DNA of 46,623 nucleotides, taken from IMG/VR virus record IMGVR_UViG_3300020034_000028, positions 1 through 46,623 of that record. The stretch is one strand, 5' to 3'. Positions 1 through 6,787 of this stretch are shown here, piece after piece. The number at the start of each line of letters is the position of its first letter. Within the stretch, counting starts at the first letter, position 1. This DNA comes from a virus. A program made the position numbers and the translations under genes. A model generated the notes under the pieces. It had not been told where the DNA came from. It saw only the letters and a list, made by a program, of their open reading frames with translations, and searched no databases.

Positions 1-2
1 TG

Positions 3-2081
3 ATCCACCCTCCGTCTTTGGGATACGTCAAGGACTCCGACGCTGAGATAGCAGACTGGCCCGCATGGCTTCTTGGCCTGGTGTTGAAACACCTTGAGGA
101 CGACAGGCCGCCGCCGCCACCGGTACCCAACGCCAGGGTCGAGATTTCCGAGAAACGAATGCATGGATACGTGTCGACGCTGCTCGATCGTGTGGCAACC
201 GCCCGCGACGGCGAGAAGCACGACACTCTGCGCAAAACAGCCCGGTTATTGGGTGGGATCCAAAGGGACGCCGGGTTTTCTGACGCGACCGCCATTCAAT
301 GGCTTGTCGATAAACTGCCGCGCTCCGTCGAGAATTGGGAAAATGCCCGCAAAACGGCGGCATATGGGCTGGCGGATGGGCGGCAGTACCCGTTTTCGCT
401 GCCGGATCGGCCTGGATACGCAGAGCGGAGCGGGGTGAACGGCCACGCGAACCATAAGCCAGAATCGGAAGATATCTATACGGACCCCATTCCGACGCCT
501 CGCCAGGAAGACCCGCGCCGCCCAACGATCCGCGTTGTGAGCGGGCTTCGACACCACGCCGCGGACGAAGCGCTGGTCGCGATGGCCAAAGCGGACGTGC
601 AGTTTTTTCAACGAGATAGATCGCTGGTCAGGGCCGCTTTGGCGAAAGCCAAGACATCGGATGGTACCGTGGTTGAGATCGCGGGTATCGTCCCGGTGAC
701 GGCCCCCATGCTCGGACGCGCCATGGGCACCGTGGCGGAATGGGAAAAGACGCTCAAGACGGGCGAGGTCGTGCGCATTGACCCCCCAAAGGAGGTGGTT
801 GAGCAAGTCGCCGCCATGTCTGGGGAGTGGCCATTCGCGCCGATAACCGGCGTGATCGGAACGCCAACACTACGGCCAGACGGAACGATCCTTTCTGTCC
901 CTGGGTATGACCAGCAGACCGGCCTCGTACTCGTTTCGCCTCCGCCCATGCCAAAGGTCCTAGATTTTCCAACGCGCCTCGACGCGGACCGCGCCATAGA
1001 AACGTTGCAATCTCTCCTGGTCGAATTCCCGTTCGCCGATGAAGCCAGTCGTTCCGTAGCGTTGTCCATGATCCTGACGACGGTATTACGCGGGGCCTTG
1101 CTGCCCGCCGTCCCCATGCACGTCGCCACCGCGCCGCAACCAGGCACGGGGAAAAGCTACCTCGCCGACATCGCTTCGGCCGTTGCGACCGGCGAGCGTT
1201 GCCCCGTGATCGCCATCGCGCCCAACCCGGAAGAGACCGAGAAACGATTGATCGGGGCCGCCCTGGCGGGGCAACAAATCATTGCGATCGATAACGTTTC
1301 GGAAATGCTCTCGGGAGATTTTCTTAATCAGGTGACGGAACGGCCGCTCCTACAGCTACGCCCACTCGGCACCAGCAATATCATTCGTATCGCCAATAGC
1401 TTCACCGTATTCGCCAACGGCAATAACCTGTCGGCGCCGGCCGATCTGGTGCGGCGGACCCTTGTTTGTCGGCTTGATGCGAACCTTGAGAATCCGGAAG
1501 AGCGGACATTCGAGAACAATCCGGTCAAGGCGGTCCTCGCCGACCGGGGAATTTATGTCGCCGCATGTCTCACAATAGGCCGTGCCTATATCACCGCGGG
1601 CAGCCCGAACAAATGCCGCGCTCTGGCCAGCTTCGAACCCTGGTCTGATCTGGTCCGATCCGCGCTGGTGTGGCTCGGAATGCCCGACCCGTGCAGTTCG
1701 ATGGAGATGGCCAGGGCCGAGGATCCGATCCGGGCCGCGCGTGCCGCTGTTTTCAGGGCGTGGGCTGCTGAGCTGGGCATCAATCCCAACGGTCTTACCG
1801 TGTCTCATCTTGTCGAAGAAACCGAGACTCGCGATGACCGTGGTTTTTTGCATCCAACGTTCCGCGAGGCGTGCCTAAGCGTTGCGGCCGAACGATCTGG
1901 CTCGACCGTATCACCAAGAAGACTCGGTAAGTGGTTGACATCATCCAATAATAATAAGGTCGGAGACCTCAAGCTGACCGTCAATCGCACGGACCCAAGT
2001 CGCCTTAGATGGGTTCTGGCGAAGGGTCCCGATGCGGGTATGGCGGGTATTGCGGGTTTGTTTCAGGAGGCTCCCCAGTGA
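3..2081 (+). CDS. Prim-Pol/helicase-type replication protein (5' truncated by window edge)
   Basis: This is the C-terminal part of a phage replication protein. The frame is open to the window edge; the first residues (IHPPSLGY...IADWPAWLL) look like the tail of a bifunctional primase-polymerase domain, so the true start lies upstream. A leading-strand helicase-like AAA+ module follows. Counting from the TTG at 18, the Walker A PGTGKS lies at about 375-380, the Walker B IIAIDN has its Asp at about 425, and a sensor-like FANGNN and arginine-rich ADLVRRT follow. Prim-Pol/helicase fusions prime and unwind phage DNA in the cytoplasm. It ends MAGIAGLFQEAPQ, where the DNA forms one arm of a long inverted repeat. 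Domain assignment is by motif only; the family call is fairly sure, the exact helicase superfamily less so. Confidence 0.83.
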   Translation: MHPPSLGYVKDSDAEIADWPAWLLGLVLKHLEDDRPPPPPVPNARVEISEKRMHGYVSTLLDRVATARDGEKHDTLRKTARLLGGIQRDAGFSDATAIQWLVDKLPRSVENWENARKTAAYGLADGRQYPFSLPDRPGYAERSGVNGHANHKPESEDIYTDPIPTPRQEDPRRPTIRVVSGLRHHAADEALVAMAKADVQFFQRDRSLVRAALAKAKTSDGTVVEIAGIVPVTAPMLGRAMGTVAEWEKTLKTGEVVRIDPPKEVVEQVAAMSGEWPFAPITGVIGTPTLRPDGTILSVPGYDQQTGLVLVSPPPMPKVLDFPTRLDADRAIETLQSLLVEFPFADEASRSVALSMILTTVLRGALLPAVPMHVATAPQPGTGKSYLADIASAVATGERCPVIAIAPNPEETEKRLIGAALAGQQIIAIDNVSEMLSGDFLNQVTERPLLQLRPLGTSNIIRIANSFTVFANGNNLSAPADLVRRTLVCRLDANLENPEERTFENNPVKAVLADRGIYVAACLTIGRAYITAGSPNKCRALASFEPWSDLVRSALVWLGMPDPCSSMEMARAEDPIRAARAAVFRAWAAELGINPNGLTVSHLVEETETRDDRGFLHPTFREACLSVAAERSGSTVSPRRLGKWLTSSNNNKVGDLKLTVNRTDPSRLRWVLAKGPDAGMAGIAGLFQEAPQ

Positions 2082-2177
2082 AAACATCACGCTTATTGAT
2101 ACCAGGTCTATGTAATGTTTCTATTGTCTATTTAATCACTAGTTTTTCACGTGCGTACCTGTTGAAACAAACCCGCA
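2051..2177. repeat. 15-bp inverted repeat with iterated GCGGGT, AT-rich centre
   Basis: TGCGGGTTTGTTTCA at 2051-2065 (inside the 3' end of the replication gene) is repeated exactly in reverse complement at 2163-2177. Left of it GCGGGT recurs at 2035, 2043 and 2052; on the right ACCCGC recurs at 2171 and 2189. The 97 bases between the arms are AT-rich, unlike their surroundings. The arrangement could be a replication origin with iterons, a binding array, or a transcript hairpin. The sequence shows the symmetry; the role is unknown. Confidence 0.75.
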
Positions 2178-2232
2178 GAACCAGCCAAACCCGCATTGAA
2201 CTGGACGCCTGCTGGCCGGCTGGAGGCAATCG

Positions 2233-2580
2233 ATGACCAAACGCGGCAACCCCTCCACCCTCTCCCCCAAGGTCAAGGCCGAACTCCACCGCCTGCGGAC
2301 CCAGACCGCGACTCCGGTCCCGGAGATCATCGCCGCGATCGGCCAGCGCTTTGGACTGAAGCTCACCCCGGACAGCATCGGCGGTCACGCGGACCGGAGA
2401 GGCTGGCGGCGGGACGCGATGCTGAAGTCCTCGAACCACAGGTCGGTGGTGGCGGATCGGGTGTTCACGCAACGCTGGACCCGCTGGGCGGATGGTGGGA
2501 GGCCCGCGGATAATCCCGTGCGGCTGGTGGAGCCGGGGACGTTTCCGGCGAGCGGGTTCAGGATTGGAGCGCGACAATGA
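2233..2580 (+). CDS. Small HTH-like phage protein
   Basis: A basic protein of 115 residues. The N-terminal half (residues 8-55: SPKVKAELHRLRT, PVPEIIAAIGQRFG, LTPDSIGGHADRRGW) reads as a helix-turn-helix with a pattern seen in small DNA-binding and terminase-small-like phage proteins. The C-terminal half is rich in Arg, Trp and Pro and unrecognised. It follows the AT-rich inverted-repeat region, so it is the first gene after a possible promoter or origin, and it overlaps the next gene by ATGA at 2577. It probably binds DNA; the specific role is not known. Confidence 0.6.
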   Translation: MTKRGNPSTLSPKVKAELHRLRTQTATPVPEIIAAIGQRFGLKLTPDSIGGHADRRGWRRDAMLKSSNHRSVVADRVFTQRWTRWADGGRPADNPVRLVEPGTFPASGFRIGARQ

Positions 2581-2855
2581 CCCGAATACCGGCCGAATGC
2601 TTCCACCCCTCCGAGTACATTCAGGACGAACTCGATGCGCGCGGTTGGACGCTTGACGATCTGGCGACGCGGATGGGCGGCGACCGTGCCCTCAATCGCC
2701 TAAGCCTGAGCCTGTACTTCACGGTCGGGCCGGGTGAGCCTGACCTACTGCTTGGGGACTGTATCGATCTACAGCGGGCTTTCGGTGTTTCAGCGCAGTT
2801 TTTTCGCAACCTGGAGAAGTCCTGGCGCGATTGGAAGAAAGGCGGTGAAGCATGA
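2577..2855 (+). CDS. HigA-like XRE-family regulator/antitoxin
   Basis: Ninety-two residues beginning FHPSEYIQDELDARGWTLDDLATRMGG, the typical opening of HigA-type XRE proteins, then a recognition-helix region (LSLSLYFTVG) and the LQRAFGVSAQFFRNLEKSWRDWKK ending common to that family. HigA proteins repress their own promoters and neutralise HigB toxins. Here no toxin-like gene flanks it: the upstream neighbour is HTH-like and the downstream one is an unrelated 82-residue protein. It is more likely a solitary phage regulator than half of a toxin-antitoxin pair. Starts in an ATGA overlap with the preceding gene. Confidence 0.72.
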   Translation: MTRIPAECFHPSEYIQDELDARGWTLDDLATRMGGDRALNRLSLSLYFTVGPGEPDLLLGDCIDLQRAFGVSAQFFRNLEKSWRDWKKGGEA

Positions 2856-3100
2856 CCGATCTCCTCTGGTGCATGCACATCCCCGGCCCTGACGAGATTT
2901 TCGCGATGCACGACCATGCGACAGCAACCCGCTACGCCGACGAGCACAACGCGTGGCTCGATCGCCTCTTACTGACCCGCCCGCCCAGCGGCGACTGGCC
3001 GGAGCGGGCCTCAGTGGCGGCCGTCGTGATCGAGTGGCCGCACGACGCGTGGAGTCACGCTCGGGATTTGCTGGGCAATGTTTTCGCGGGGAAGCCATGA
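2852..3100 (+). CDS. Small phage protein of unknown function
   Basis: Eighty-two residues, beginning MTDLLWCMHIPGPDEIFAM, rich in His, Trp and Asp. It has no signal peptide or membrane segment, and I do not recognise its family. It is linked to its neighbours by ATGA overlaps at both ends (2852 and 3097), so it belongs to the early operon that starts near 2233. The PGPDEIFAMHDHATA stretch hints at a small soluble fold, but no catalytic motif can be named. Confidence 0.6.
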   Translation: MTDLLWCMHIPGPDEIFAMHDHATATRYADEHNAWLDRLLLTRPPSGDWPERASVAAVVIEWPHDAWSHARDLLGNVFAGKP

Positions 3101-3297
3101 GTGAAGATGACATCGAGATAACGGTCAAAGAGCCGAGCGGTCACGGTTGTATGATGATTATCGGCATCGTCTCAGTCTCGATCGCGATCGGGCATATGTG
3201 GGGATCGGCGGTGGGATGGCTCGTCTTTGGTCTGATATGCATAGGGATCGTGGCAACGGACTGCGCTTTCCGTACTTTCGCGGCGGCCCGCAAGTGA
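3097..3297 (+). CDS. Small membrane protein
   Basis: Sixty-six residues. An acidic N-terminus (MSEDDIEITVKE) precedes two hydrophobic segments, about residues 19-35 and 38-56, suggesting a hairpin in the inner membrane with both ends in the cytoplasm. The start at 3097 was chosen because it makes the usual ATGA overlap; a longer frame upstream would overlap the preceding gene fully. It sits within the early operon. Its role is unknown; small membrane proteins in this place are often host-modifying or exclusion factors, but nothing here proves that. Confidence 0.55.
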   Translation: MSEDDIEITVKEPSGHGCMMIIGIVSVSIAIGHMWGSAVGWLVFGLICIGIVATDCAFRTFAAARK

Positions 3298-3575
3298 ATC
3301 GCCCCGCCACCCTCCCCATCACCCCATCAACCGTCACGATCAACGGCTCCGTCCACTCGGGCCGCTCGATGATCTGGGCCGGGCTCCGGATGCTCGCTGG
3401 CGCCGGCTGGGCGCATCCCGATGGCCAGACGCTCTCGGTGCCATGGTGCCACTGGGACGACGATCCGGCCGACCTGGATAAGCGGATCTACCGGCTCCGC
3501 CCGCGCGATGAGCGGTACCGGTTCGAGAAGGCGCGGAACGGGATGTGGATTTTGACGCTGGAGCCGAAGCCATGA
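3294..3575 (+). CDS. Phage protein of unknown function
   Basis: Ninety-three residues from a GTG start that overlaps the upstream stop (GTGA). It contains the segment SGRSMIWAGLRMLAGAGW followed by an acidic region, DDDPADLDKRIYRLRPRDERYRFEK, and ends MWILTLEPKP. I do not recognise a family. The overlap start, similar codon use to neighbours and length typical of this operon support a real gene. No membrane segment or signal peptide is visible. Confidence 0.55.
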   Translation: MNRPATLPITPSTVTINGSVHSGRSMIWAGLRMLAGAGWAHPDGQTLSVPWCHWDDDPADLDKRIYRLRPRDERYRFEKARNGMWILTLEPKP

Positions 3576-3797
3576 CCGACCGCTACGACTTCGTTTTCAT
3601 CCAATGCGTCAACCCAACCACGCCGCACAGATGACGGCTGGGTGCCGTTCGCGGGCACGGATCACGGCGTGTGGGTGATGCGTCGCGTGGAGCCCGCCAG
3701 GGGCCGCCAGCCGGGAGCAGGCGTGCTGTCGACCAAGGAACTGGCGGCACGGGATCGCGAACTAGTCGACCGCGCGCGGGAGGCGTCCGAAGCATGA
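3572..3797 (+). pseudogene. Small early gene, apparently frameshifted
   Basis: The ATG at 3572 overlaps the upstream stop and begins MTDRYDFVFIQCVNP, but reaches a stop after only 20 codons (3632-3634). The +1 frame then carries a convincing continuation, DDGWVPFAGTDHGVWVMRRVEPARG and on to a stop at 3797 that overlaps the next start by ATGA. That second part has no ATG or GTG before 3642 and no ribosome site. The simplest reading is one gene of about 74 residues with a single-base indel between about 3610 and 3630, from decay or sequencing error. Function unknown. Confidence 0.5.
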
Positions 3798-4288
3798 CCT
3801 TGATCGCAGCAACAGATCGCTGGGACAGACATTTCCTGGACCGCTGCGTCCTCAACGCGAGGATGAGCAAAGACCCGCGGACTCAGGTCGGCGCGATCAT
3901 CGTGGGACCGGACCGAGAGCAGCGTGCCGACGGTTTCAACGGTTTTCCAAGGGGAATCGCCGACACGACCGAGCGCCTAAACGATCGCGACGTGAAGATG
4001 CGCCTGATCGTGCACGCGGAGCGGAACGCGATCTGCAACGCCGCCCGGATCGGGGTTTCGGTCCTGGGATGCACGCTCTACCTGGCCGCCACGGATGAGA
4101 GCGGAATGATATGGGGTGGTTGTGCGTGTACAGCTTGCACAATAGAGATTATACAAGCTGGCATCTGTGGTATTGTGTCATATACACCTAAAAATCAACC
4201 AAGCAGATGGCATGAAGATATAGCGTTCGCCCGATCTATCCTGGACGAGGCGGGATTATTTTATCGAGAGGTTTCGCATGCTTTGTAA
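3794..4288 (+). CDS. Deoxycytidylate (dCMP) deaminase
   Basis: A zinc-dependent deaminase of 164 residues that converts dCMP to dUMP for phage thymidylate supply. HAE is at 74-76 (zinc His and catalytic Glu), and the second zinc site is CTAC at 112-115, with Ala replacing the usual Pro before the first Cys. N-terminal WDRHFLDRCVLNARMSKDPRTQVGAII is typical. The start at 3794 is set by the ATGA overlap; the frame is open further upstream but antisense in character. From about residue 104 the codons switch abruptly from GC-ending to AT-ending, matching the following HNH gene, so the C-terminal 60 residues, including the Cys pair, look imported. The protein appears intact and functional. Confidence 0.85.
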   Translation: MTLIAATDRWDRHFLDRCVLNARMSKDPRTQVGAIIVGPDREQRADGFNGFPRGIADTTERLNDRDVKMRLIVHAERNAICNAARIGVSVLGCTLYLAATDESGMIWGGCACTACTIEIIQAGICGIVSYTPKNQPSRWHEDIAFARSILDEAGLFYREVSHAL

Positions 4289-4994
4289 CGCGGGAAGTAT
4301 GGTGTCATATGACACCGCCGATATGCGCATAAACGTAATACTGCCCGGCAACCCTATGACCGTCTCACAGGCTGAAGAGTTAGCTCAGTCTCTGCTGGTG
4401 GCGTCTGCGGCTGTAAGATCTTCGGTGGGAGTTATCATAAGTAAAAAGAAGTCAAAATCATCGGGTATGACCAGATATTTTACCGGCCGAGCCTGTGTGA
4501 ATGGCCATCTTACAGAGCGTATGGTGAGCAATGGAGCGTGTATCGGTTGTTTACGGCAGTTTAGATCGTCAACGCCAGAAGCGCGCATAAAAGAAAGAAG
4601 GCGTATATCGACGTTGCGGAAGGCCACGCCGGAGAAGCGATCGAAACGAAACAAAAAAGAGCGCCTCAGAGAGAGTCAAAGAATAGGAAGAGCGCTACGG
4701 AACCGGTTGGGTCTGGCCGTTAATGGTGGCGCTCGCGCTGGGTCTGCGGTGCGCGATCTGGGTTGTACCATTGAGGAATTCAAAACCTACATATCGTTGA
4801 AATTTCAACCCGGTATGTCCTGGGAGAATCATGGAATACGGGGGTGGCATTTCGATCACATCAGGCCGCTTGCGGTATTTGATCTATCTGACAGAGCGCA
4901 ATTCCTGGCGGCTAGTCACTTCACTAATTATCAACCTCTGTGGGCAGACGACAACCACAAGAAAAGCAACCGAATAATTCCCATCGATGTAATC
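4105..4994 (+). mobile_element. Inferred homing-endonuclease cassette with recoded deaminase 3' end
   Basis: Codon use and base composition change at about 4105, inside the deaminase gene, and change back near 4995. The stretch contains the last 60 codons of the deaminase and the HNH gene. After it, 63 bases encode DLAFARSVLSEAGVTYREVS, a second version of the deaminase C-terminus (DIAFARSILDEAGLFYREVS at 142-161 of the intact protein). I infer that an HNH homing element inserted at the conserved zinc-site region, brought its own diverged copy of the gene end, and left the original end stranded downstream. The borders are estimates. Confidence 0.55.
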
Positions 4995-5057
4995 GATCTG
5001 GCATTCGCGCGATCAGTCTTGAGTGAGGCTGGGGTGACTTATCGGGAGGTTTCATGA
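4278..5057 (+). CDS. HNH homing endonuclease fused to a deaminase C-terminal remnant
   Basis: The frame gives 259 residues. The core is a zinc-finger-like knuckle (C73, H77, C88, C91 in RACVNGHLTERM...ACIGC), a basic linker, then an HNH fold: WHFDHIRPL with D193 and H194, FTNYQPLW with N217, and DNHKKSN at 225-231. Residues 240-259 repeat the end of the dCMP deaminase. Residues 16-50 (MRINVILPGNPMTVSQAEELAQSLL) look like a separate small phage protein; translation might really start at 4323, 4356 or at the ATG of MTRYFTG. The first ATG overlaps the deaminase stop by 11 bases. Such enzymes nick or cut intron-less or element-less alleles to spread. AT-rich relative to neighbours. Confidence 0.8.
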   Translation: MLCNAGSMVSYDTADMRINVILPGNPMTVSQAEELAQSLLVASAAVRSSVGVIISKKKSKSSGMTRYFTGRACVNGHLTERMVSNGACIGCLRQFRSSTPEARIKERRRISTLRKATPEKRSKRNKKERLRESQRIGRALRNRLGLAVNGGARAGSAVRDLGCTIEEFKTYISLKFQPGMSWENHGIRGWHFDHIRPLAVFDLSDRAQFLAASHFTNYQPLWADDNHKKSNRIIPIDVIDLAFARSVLSEAGVTYREVS

Positions 5058-5344
5058 CCTCGCGCCAATGGAACCACCAACTCCTGCGCCACCTGTGCGA
5101 CCACATGGGACCGCGGGCCATGCTGGAGGTCATCGCCGCCGCCTGCGACACCACCGTCACGGCCAATCCAAAGACCCCGCTCGGCACCATCGCCTCGATC
5201 AACGGCAACATGATCCGCGTGGCTATCGCCGGGATGCTGGATGTGCCGGGGGTGGCCAGGACGGGCGTGGATGCCCCGCCGGGTGGTTTGGTGCCCGGGG
5301 AGAGTGGGGACGGCGCTGGCGGGGCTGTGGGGGTTGGGACGTGA
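5054..5344 (+). CDS. Small phage protein of unknown function
   Basis: Ninety-six residues, starting in an ATGA overlap with the HNH gene. Residues 1-65 (MTSRQWNHQLLRHLCDHMG...IASINGNMIRVAIAGML) suggest a compact helical domain; the tail is Gly, Ala and Pro rich. I recognise no family. GC-rich codon use returns here, unlike the preceding cassette, so it belongs to the resident early operon and probably followed the dCMP deaminase directly before the insertion. Confidence 0.55.
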   Translation: MTSRQWNHQLLRHLCDHMGPRAMLEVIAAACDTTVTANPKTPLGTIASINGNMIRVAIAGMLDVPGVARTGVDAPPGGLVPGESGDGAGGAVGVGT

Positions 5345-5553
5345 CCATCGCCGGCCACGACTTCCCCAACCACGGCCCATGCACCTGCGGCATTCGCTGG
5401 CTGGACATCCGCAACACCCGCCAGACAGAGGTGCAACAGCCGAACATAGCGCACACCGGCAACCTGACCGCGCACGAATACGAGCAGATCGAGGTGGCCC
5501 GGGGCGCTGAGGATGCGCGGATCGAGGCGGCGATGATGGAGGTGGGACGGTGA
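5341..5553 (+). CDS. Small phage protein with Cys/His cluster
   Basis: Seventy residues from a GTG start overlapping the preceding stop (GTGA). The N-terminus has HDFPNHGPCTCGIRW, which could bind a metal, followed by an acidic amphipathic stretch ending EVARGAEDARIEAAMMEVGR. The start was chosen by overlap; a longer frame upstream is antisense to nothing but duplicates the preceding gene's DNA. Family not recognised. It shares the operon structure of the early region. Confidence 0.5.
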   Translation: MTIAGHDFPNHGPCTCGIRWLDIRNTRQTEVQQPNIAHTGNLTAHEYEQIEVARGAEDARIEAAMMEVGR

Positions 5554-5581
5554 TGCGCATCGCCCAACAGGACCGCGCCGC

Positions 5582-5761
5582 ATGACCCGCGTTCTCGTGA
5601 CCGGCGACTGGATCCCGATCGACGTCATGATCGCCTATCGCTGGGAATGCGCCGCCTCCCGCCGCATGCAGCGCACTCCAGAGGACATCGAGGCGCGAGA
5701 CCGGGCGCTGGTCCGGTGCCGGGTCAGGTGTTTGCTGGCGCGGTTGAGGATGCGGTTGTGA
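5582..5761 (+). CDS. Short phage protein, last gene of the early operon
   Basis: Fifty-nine residues beginning MTRVLVTGDWIPIDVMIAYRW and ending in a strongly basic stretch (RALVRCRVRCLLARLRMRL). It starts after a 10-codon reading frame (5553-5585) with which it overlaps by ATGA, and its stop at 5759-5761 abuts the stop of the convergent leftward operon at 5762, leaving no intergenic space. Function unknown; coding status rests on the overlap pattern and codon use. Confidence 0.42.
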   Translation: MTRVLVTGDWIPIDVMIAYRWECAASRRMQRTPEDIEARDRALVRCRVRCLLARLRMRL

Positions 5762-5992
5762 TCACTCCGCCGCCAACCTACGCCGCCCCGCCGTCGTGTT
5801 CACGTACGGGATCGGGACCCGCTTCATCACCCGGACCAATGTCTCGACGTAATCCAGCGCATCGGGTGGGGCACCTGTTCGCCGCCATTTCTCGCACAGC
5901 GCCTGGGAACACCGGAGTTCTGACGCCAATGCCGCGGCGGACCAGTGCAGCGTGGCCAGGGCGGCTCGGAAGCGGATGTTTTCTGGGCTCAC
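5762..5992 (-). CDS. Small helix-turn-helix regulator
   Basis: Seventy-six residues from a GTG start that overlaps the upstream gene's stop. The sequence FRAALATLHWSAAALASELRCSQALCEKWRRTGAPPDALDYVETL is a helix-turn-helix of the kind found in tiny phage repressors, with the turn near residues 21-27. It is the last gene of a leftward three-gene operon lying between two rightward operons, the position expected for a regulatory gene. It resembles the 65-residue HTH protein at 42162-42359 (shared LHW, WxRxG and AP patterns). DNA binding is likely; the target, perhaps the palindrome at 6557-6575, is inferred. Confidence 0.62.
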   Translation of the reverse strand: MSPENIRFRAALATLHWSAAALASELRCSQALCEKWRRTGAPPDALDYVETLVRVMKRVPIPYVNTTAGRRRLAAE

Positions 5993-6249
5993 GCGATCCC
6001 CAATCGAGCCGCGAGTTCGGTCTTGCGCGGATCGCACCTGTCACCCCCGAGCCGATAGGGCGGATCAGACAGCGAGTCCTCGCGTGTCAGCAGAGCGCGC
6101 CCGAGATGGTTGGTCTCCTCGGAGCTTTCGGATTCAGTGATCGCGGTCAGCAGCGCGATTGGTGTTTCGTCCTCGCTGTGGTTTTGAAGGGCGCTGGCGG
6201 CGTACGCGTGGACCAGGCCGGCGGTGATCGATGCTGGTGTGATGGCCAT
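5989..6249 (-). CDS. Phage protein of unknown function, middle gene of leftward operon
   Basis: Eighty-six residues, beginning MAITPASITAGLVHAYAASALQNH. The N-terminal half could form two helices; the middle is rich in Ser, Glu and Thr. GGAG lies 9 bases before the ATG. It overlaps the HTH gene by four bases, so the two are translationally linked. No family recognised. The pairing with a regulator suggests a role in the same switch, but nothing in the sequence shows it. Confidence 0.55.
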   Translation of the reverse strand: MAITPASITAGLVHAYAASALQNHSEDETPIALLTAITESESSEETNHLGRALLTREDSLSDPPYRLGGDRCDPRKTELAARLGIA

Positions 6250-6264
6250 GAGTCAGGTCTCCGA

Positions 6265-6528
6265 TCAATTGCAGAAAATGCGGCCATTCCGGTCGTAACG
6301 ATATTGGTCGCGACCAGTGAACATCGGCCCGGTCGCCGGAGCGGCGAAGACGATCTCGGCCGGGATGCTTTTGCTGTCCATCTTGTATTCGGCGCCGTCG
6401 GCCAGGCGCACCGTAACCACCACCTTAGCGCTCTTACCTTTCGGATCAGCCTGGGCAACCACGGTAGCCGTTTGCTTCGCGCCCTTCATGCCGTGGTGGG
6501 TGAAAGTCCGTCCGATGTAGTTTGTCAT
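6265..6528 (-). CDS. Phage protein, first gene of the leftward regulatory operon
   Basis: Eighty-seven residues from the ATG of MTNYIGRTFTHHGMKG, with AAGGGG about 8 bases upstream. A longer upstream reading (to 6651) was rejected because it would run through the promoter and into the divergent gene. The protein has alternating hydrophobic residues (TATVVAQADPKGKSAKVVVTVRLADGAEY), suggesting a small beta-barrel, and ends RYDRNGRIFCN. Unrecognised family. It lies about 30 bases downstream of a well-formed promoter at 6555-6584. Confidence 0.6.
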   Translation of the reverse strand: MTNYIGRTFTHHGMKGAKQTATVVAQADPKGKSAKVVVTVRLADGAEYKMDSKSIPAEIVFAAPATGPMFTGRDQYRYDRNGRIFCN

Positions 6529-6554
6529 CCGCGTATCCCCTTGCTGATAACGAA

Positions 6555-6584
6555 AACATACGAGGTGTTCGTATGAACAGTCAA
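6555..6584 (-). promoter_or_regulatory. Leftward promoter with palindromic operator
   Basis: On the minus strand, TTGACT (6584-6579) and TATGTT (6560-6555) form -35 and -10 boxes separated by 18 bases. Inside lies the inverted repeat CATACGA-GGTGT-TCGTATG at 6557-6575, covering the spacer and the start of the -10 box. A protein bound there would block RNA polymerase. The promoter would drive the three leftward genes 6528-5762. The gene at 6599 starts rightward just beyond it, so the site may also affect the divergent operon. Confidence 0.6.
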
Positions 6585-6598
6585 GCAGGAAATCACCC

Positions 6599-6787
6599 AT
6601 GACCGCAATTATCTCCCCCGGCTCCCGCGTCCGCCCCACCGCGAGCGCCACCGCCCGTCACCCGGACCTCGCCGGCCGCACCGGGACGGTCGATGCGGTC
6701 GCGGACGGGGTGGCTCGGGTGATCTGGGCGGGCGGGGTCGGGATATCGCGGTTGAGGGTGGAATTTCTGGAGAGATCGGCTGAATGA
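6599..6787 (+). CDS. Small SH3/KOW-like protein
   Basis: Sixty-two residues: MTAIISPGSRVRPTASAT, then PDLAGRTGTVDAVADGVARVIWAGG. The pattern G-x-V-x-x-x...GR-x-G-x-V...A-x-V-x-W is that of small SH3-like or KOW barrels. It has a purine-rich ribosome site (AGCAGGAA) ahead of ATG 6599 and an ATGA overlap with the next gene. It opens the second rightward operon and faces the leftward promoter. Role unknown. Confidence 0.55.
   Translation: MTAIISPGSRVRPTASATARHPDLAGRTGTVDAVADGVARVIWAGGVGISRLRVEFLERSAE

Noticed and set aside
4288-4995. Group I intron in the deaminase gene
   Set aside because: The deaminase is complete before the HNH gene and the HNH frame itself continues into the duplicated end, so no splicing is needed to make an intact enzyme.
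5553-5585. 10-codon frame before the gene at 5582
   Set aside because: It overlaps both neighbours, but is too short to support as a product; it may only pass ribosomes along.
5647-6576. Long rightward open frame of 309 codons
   Set aside because: It is antisense to three leftward genes that have ribosome sites, overlaps and a promoter; its product is Arg and Pro-rich shadow sequence.
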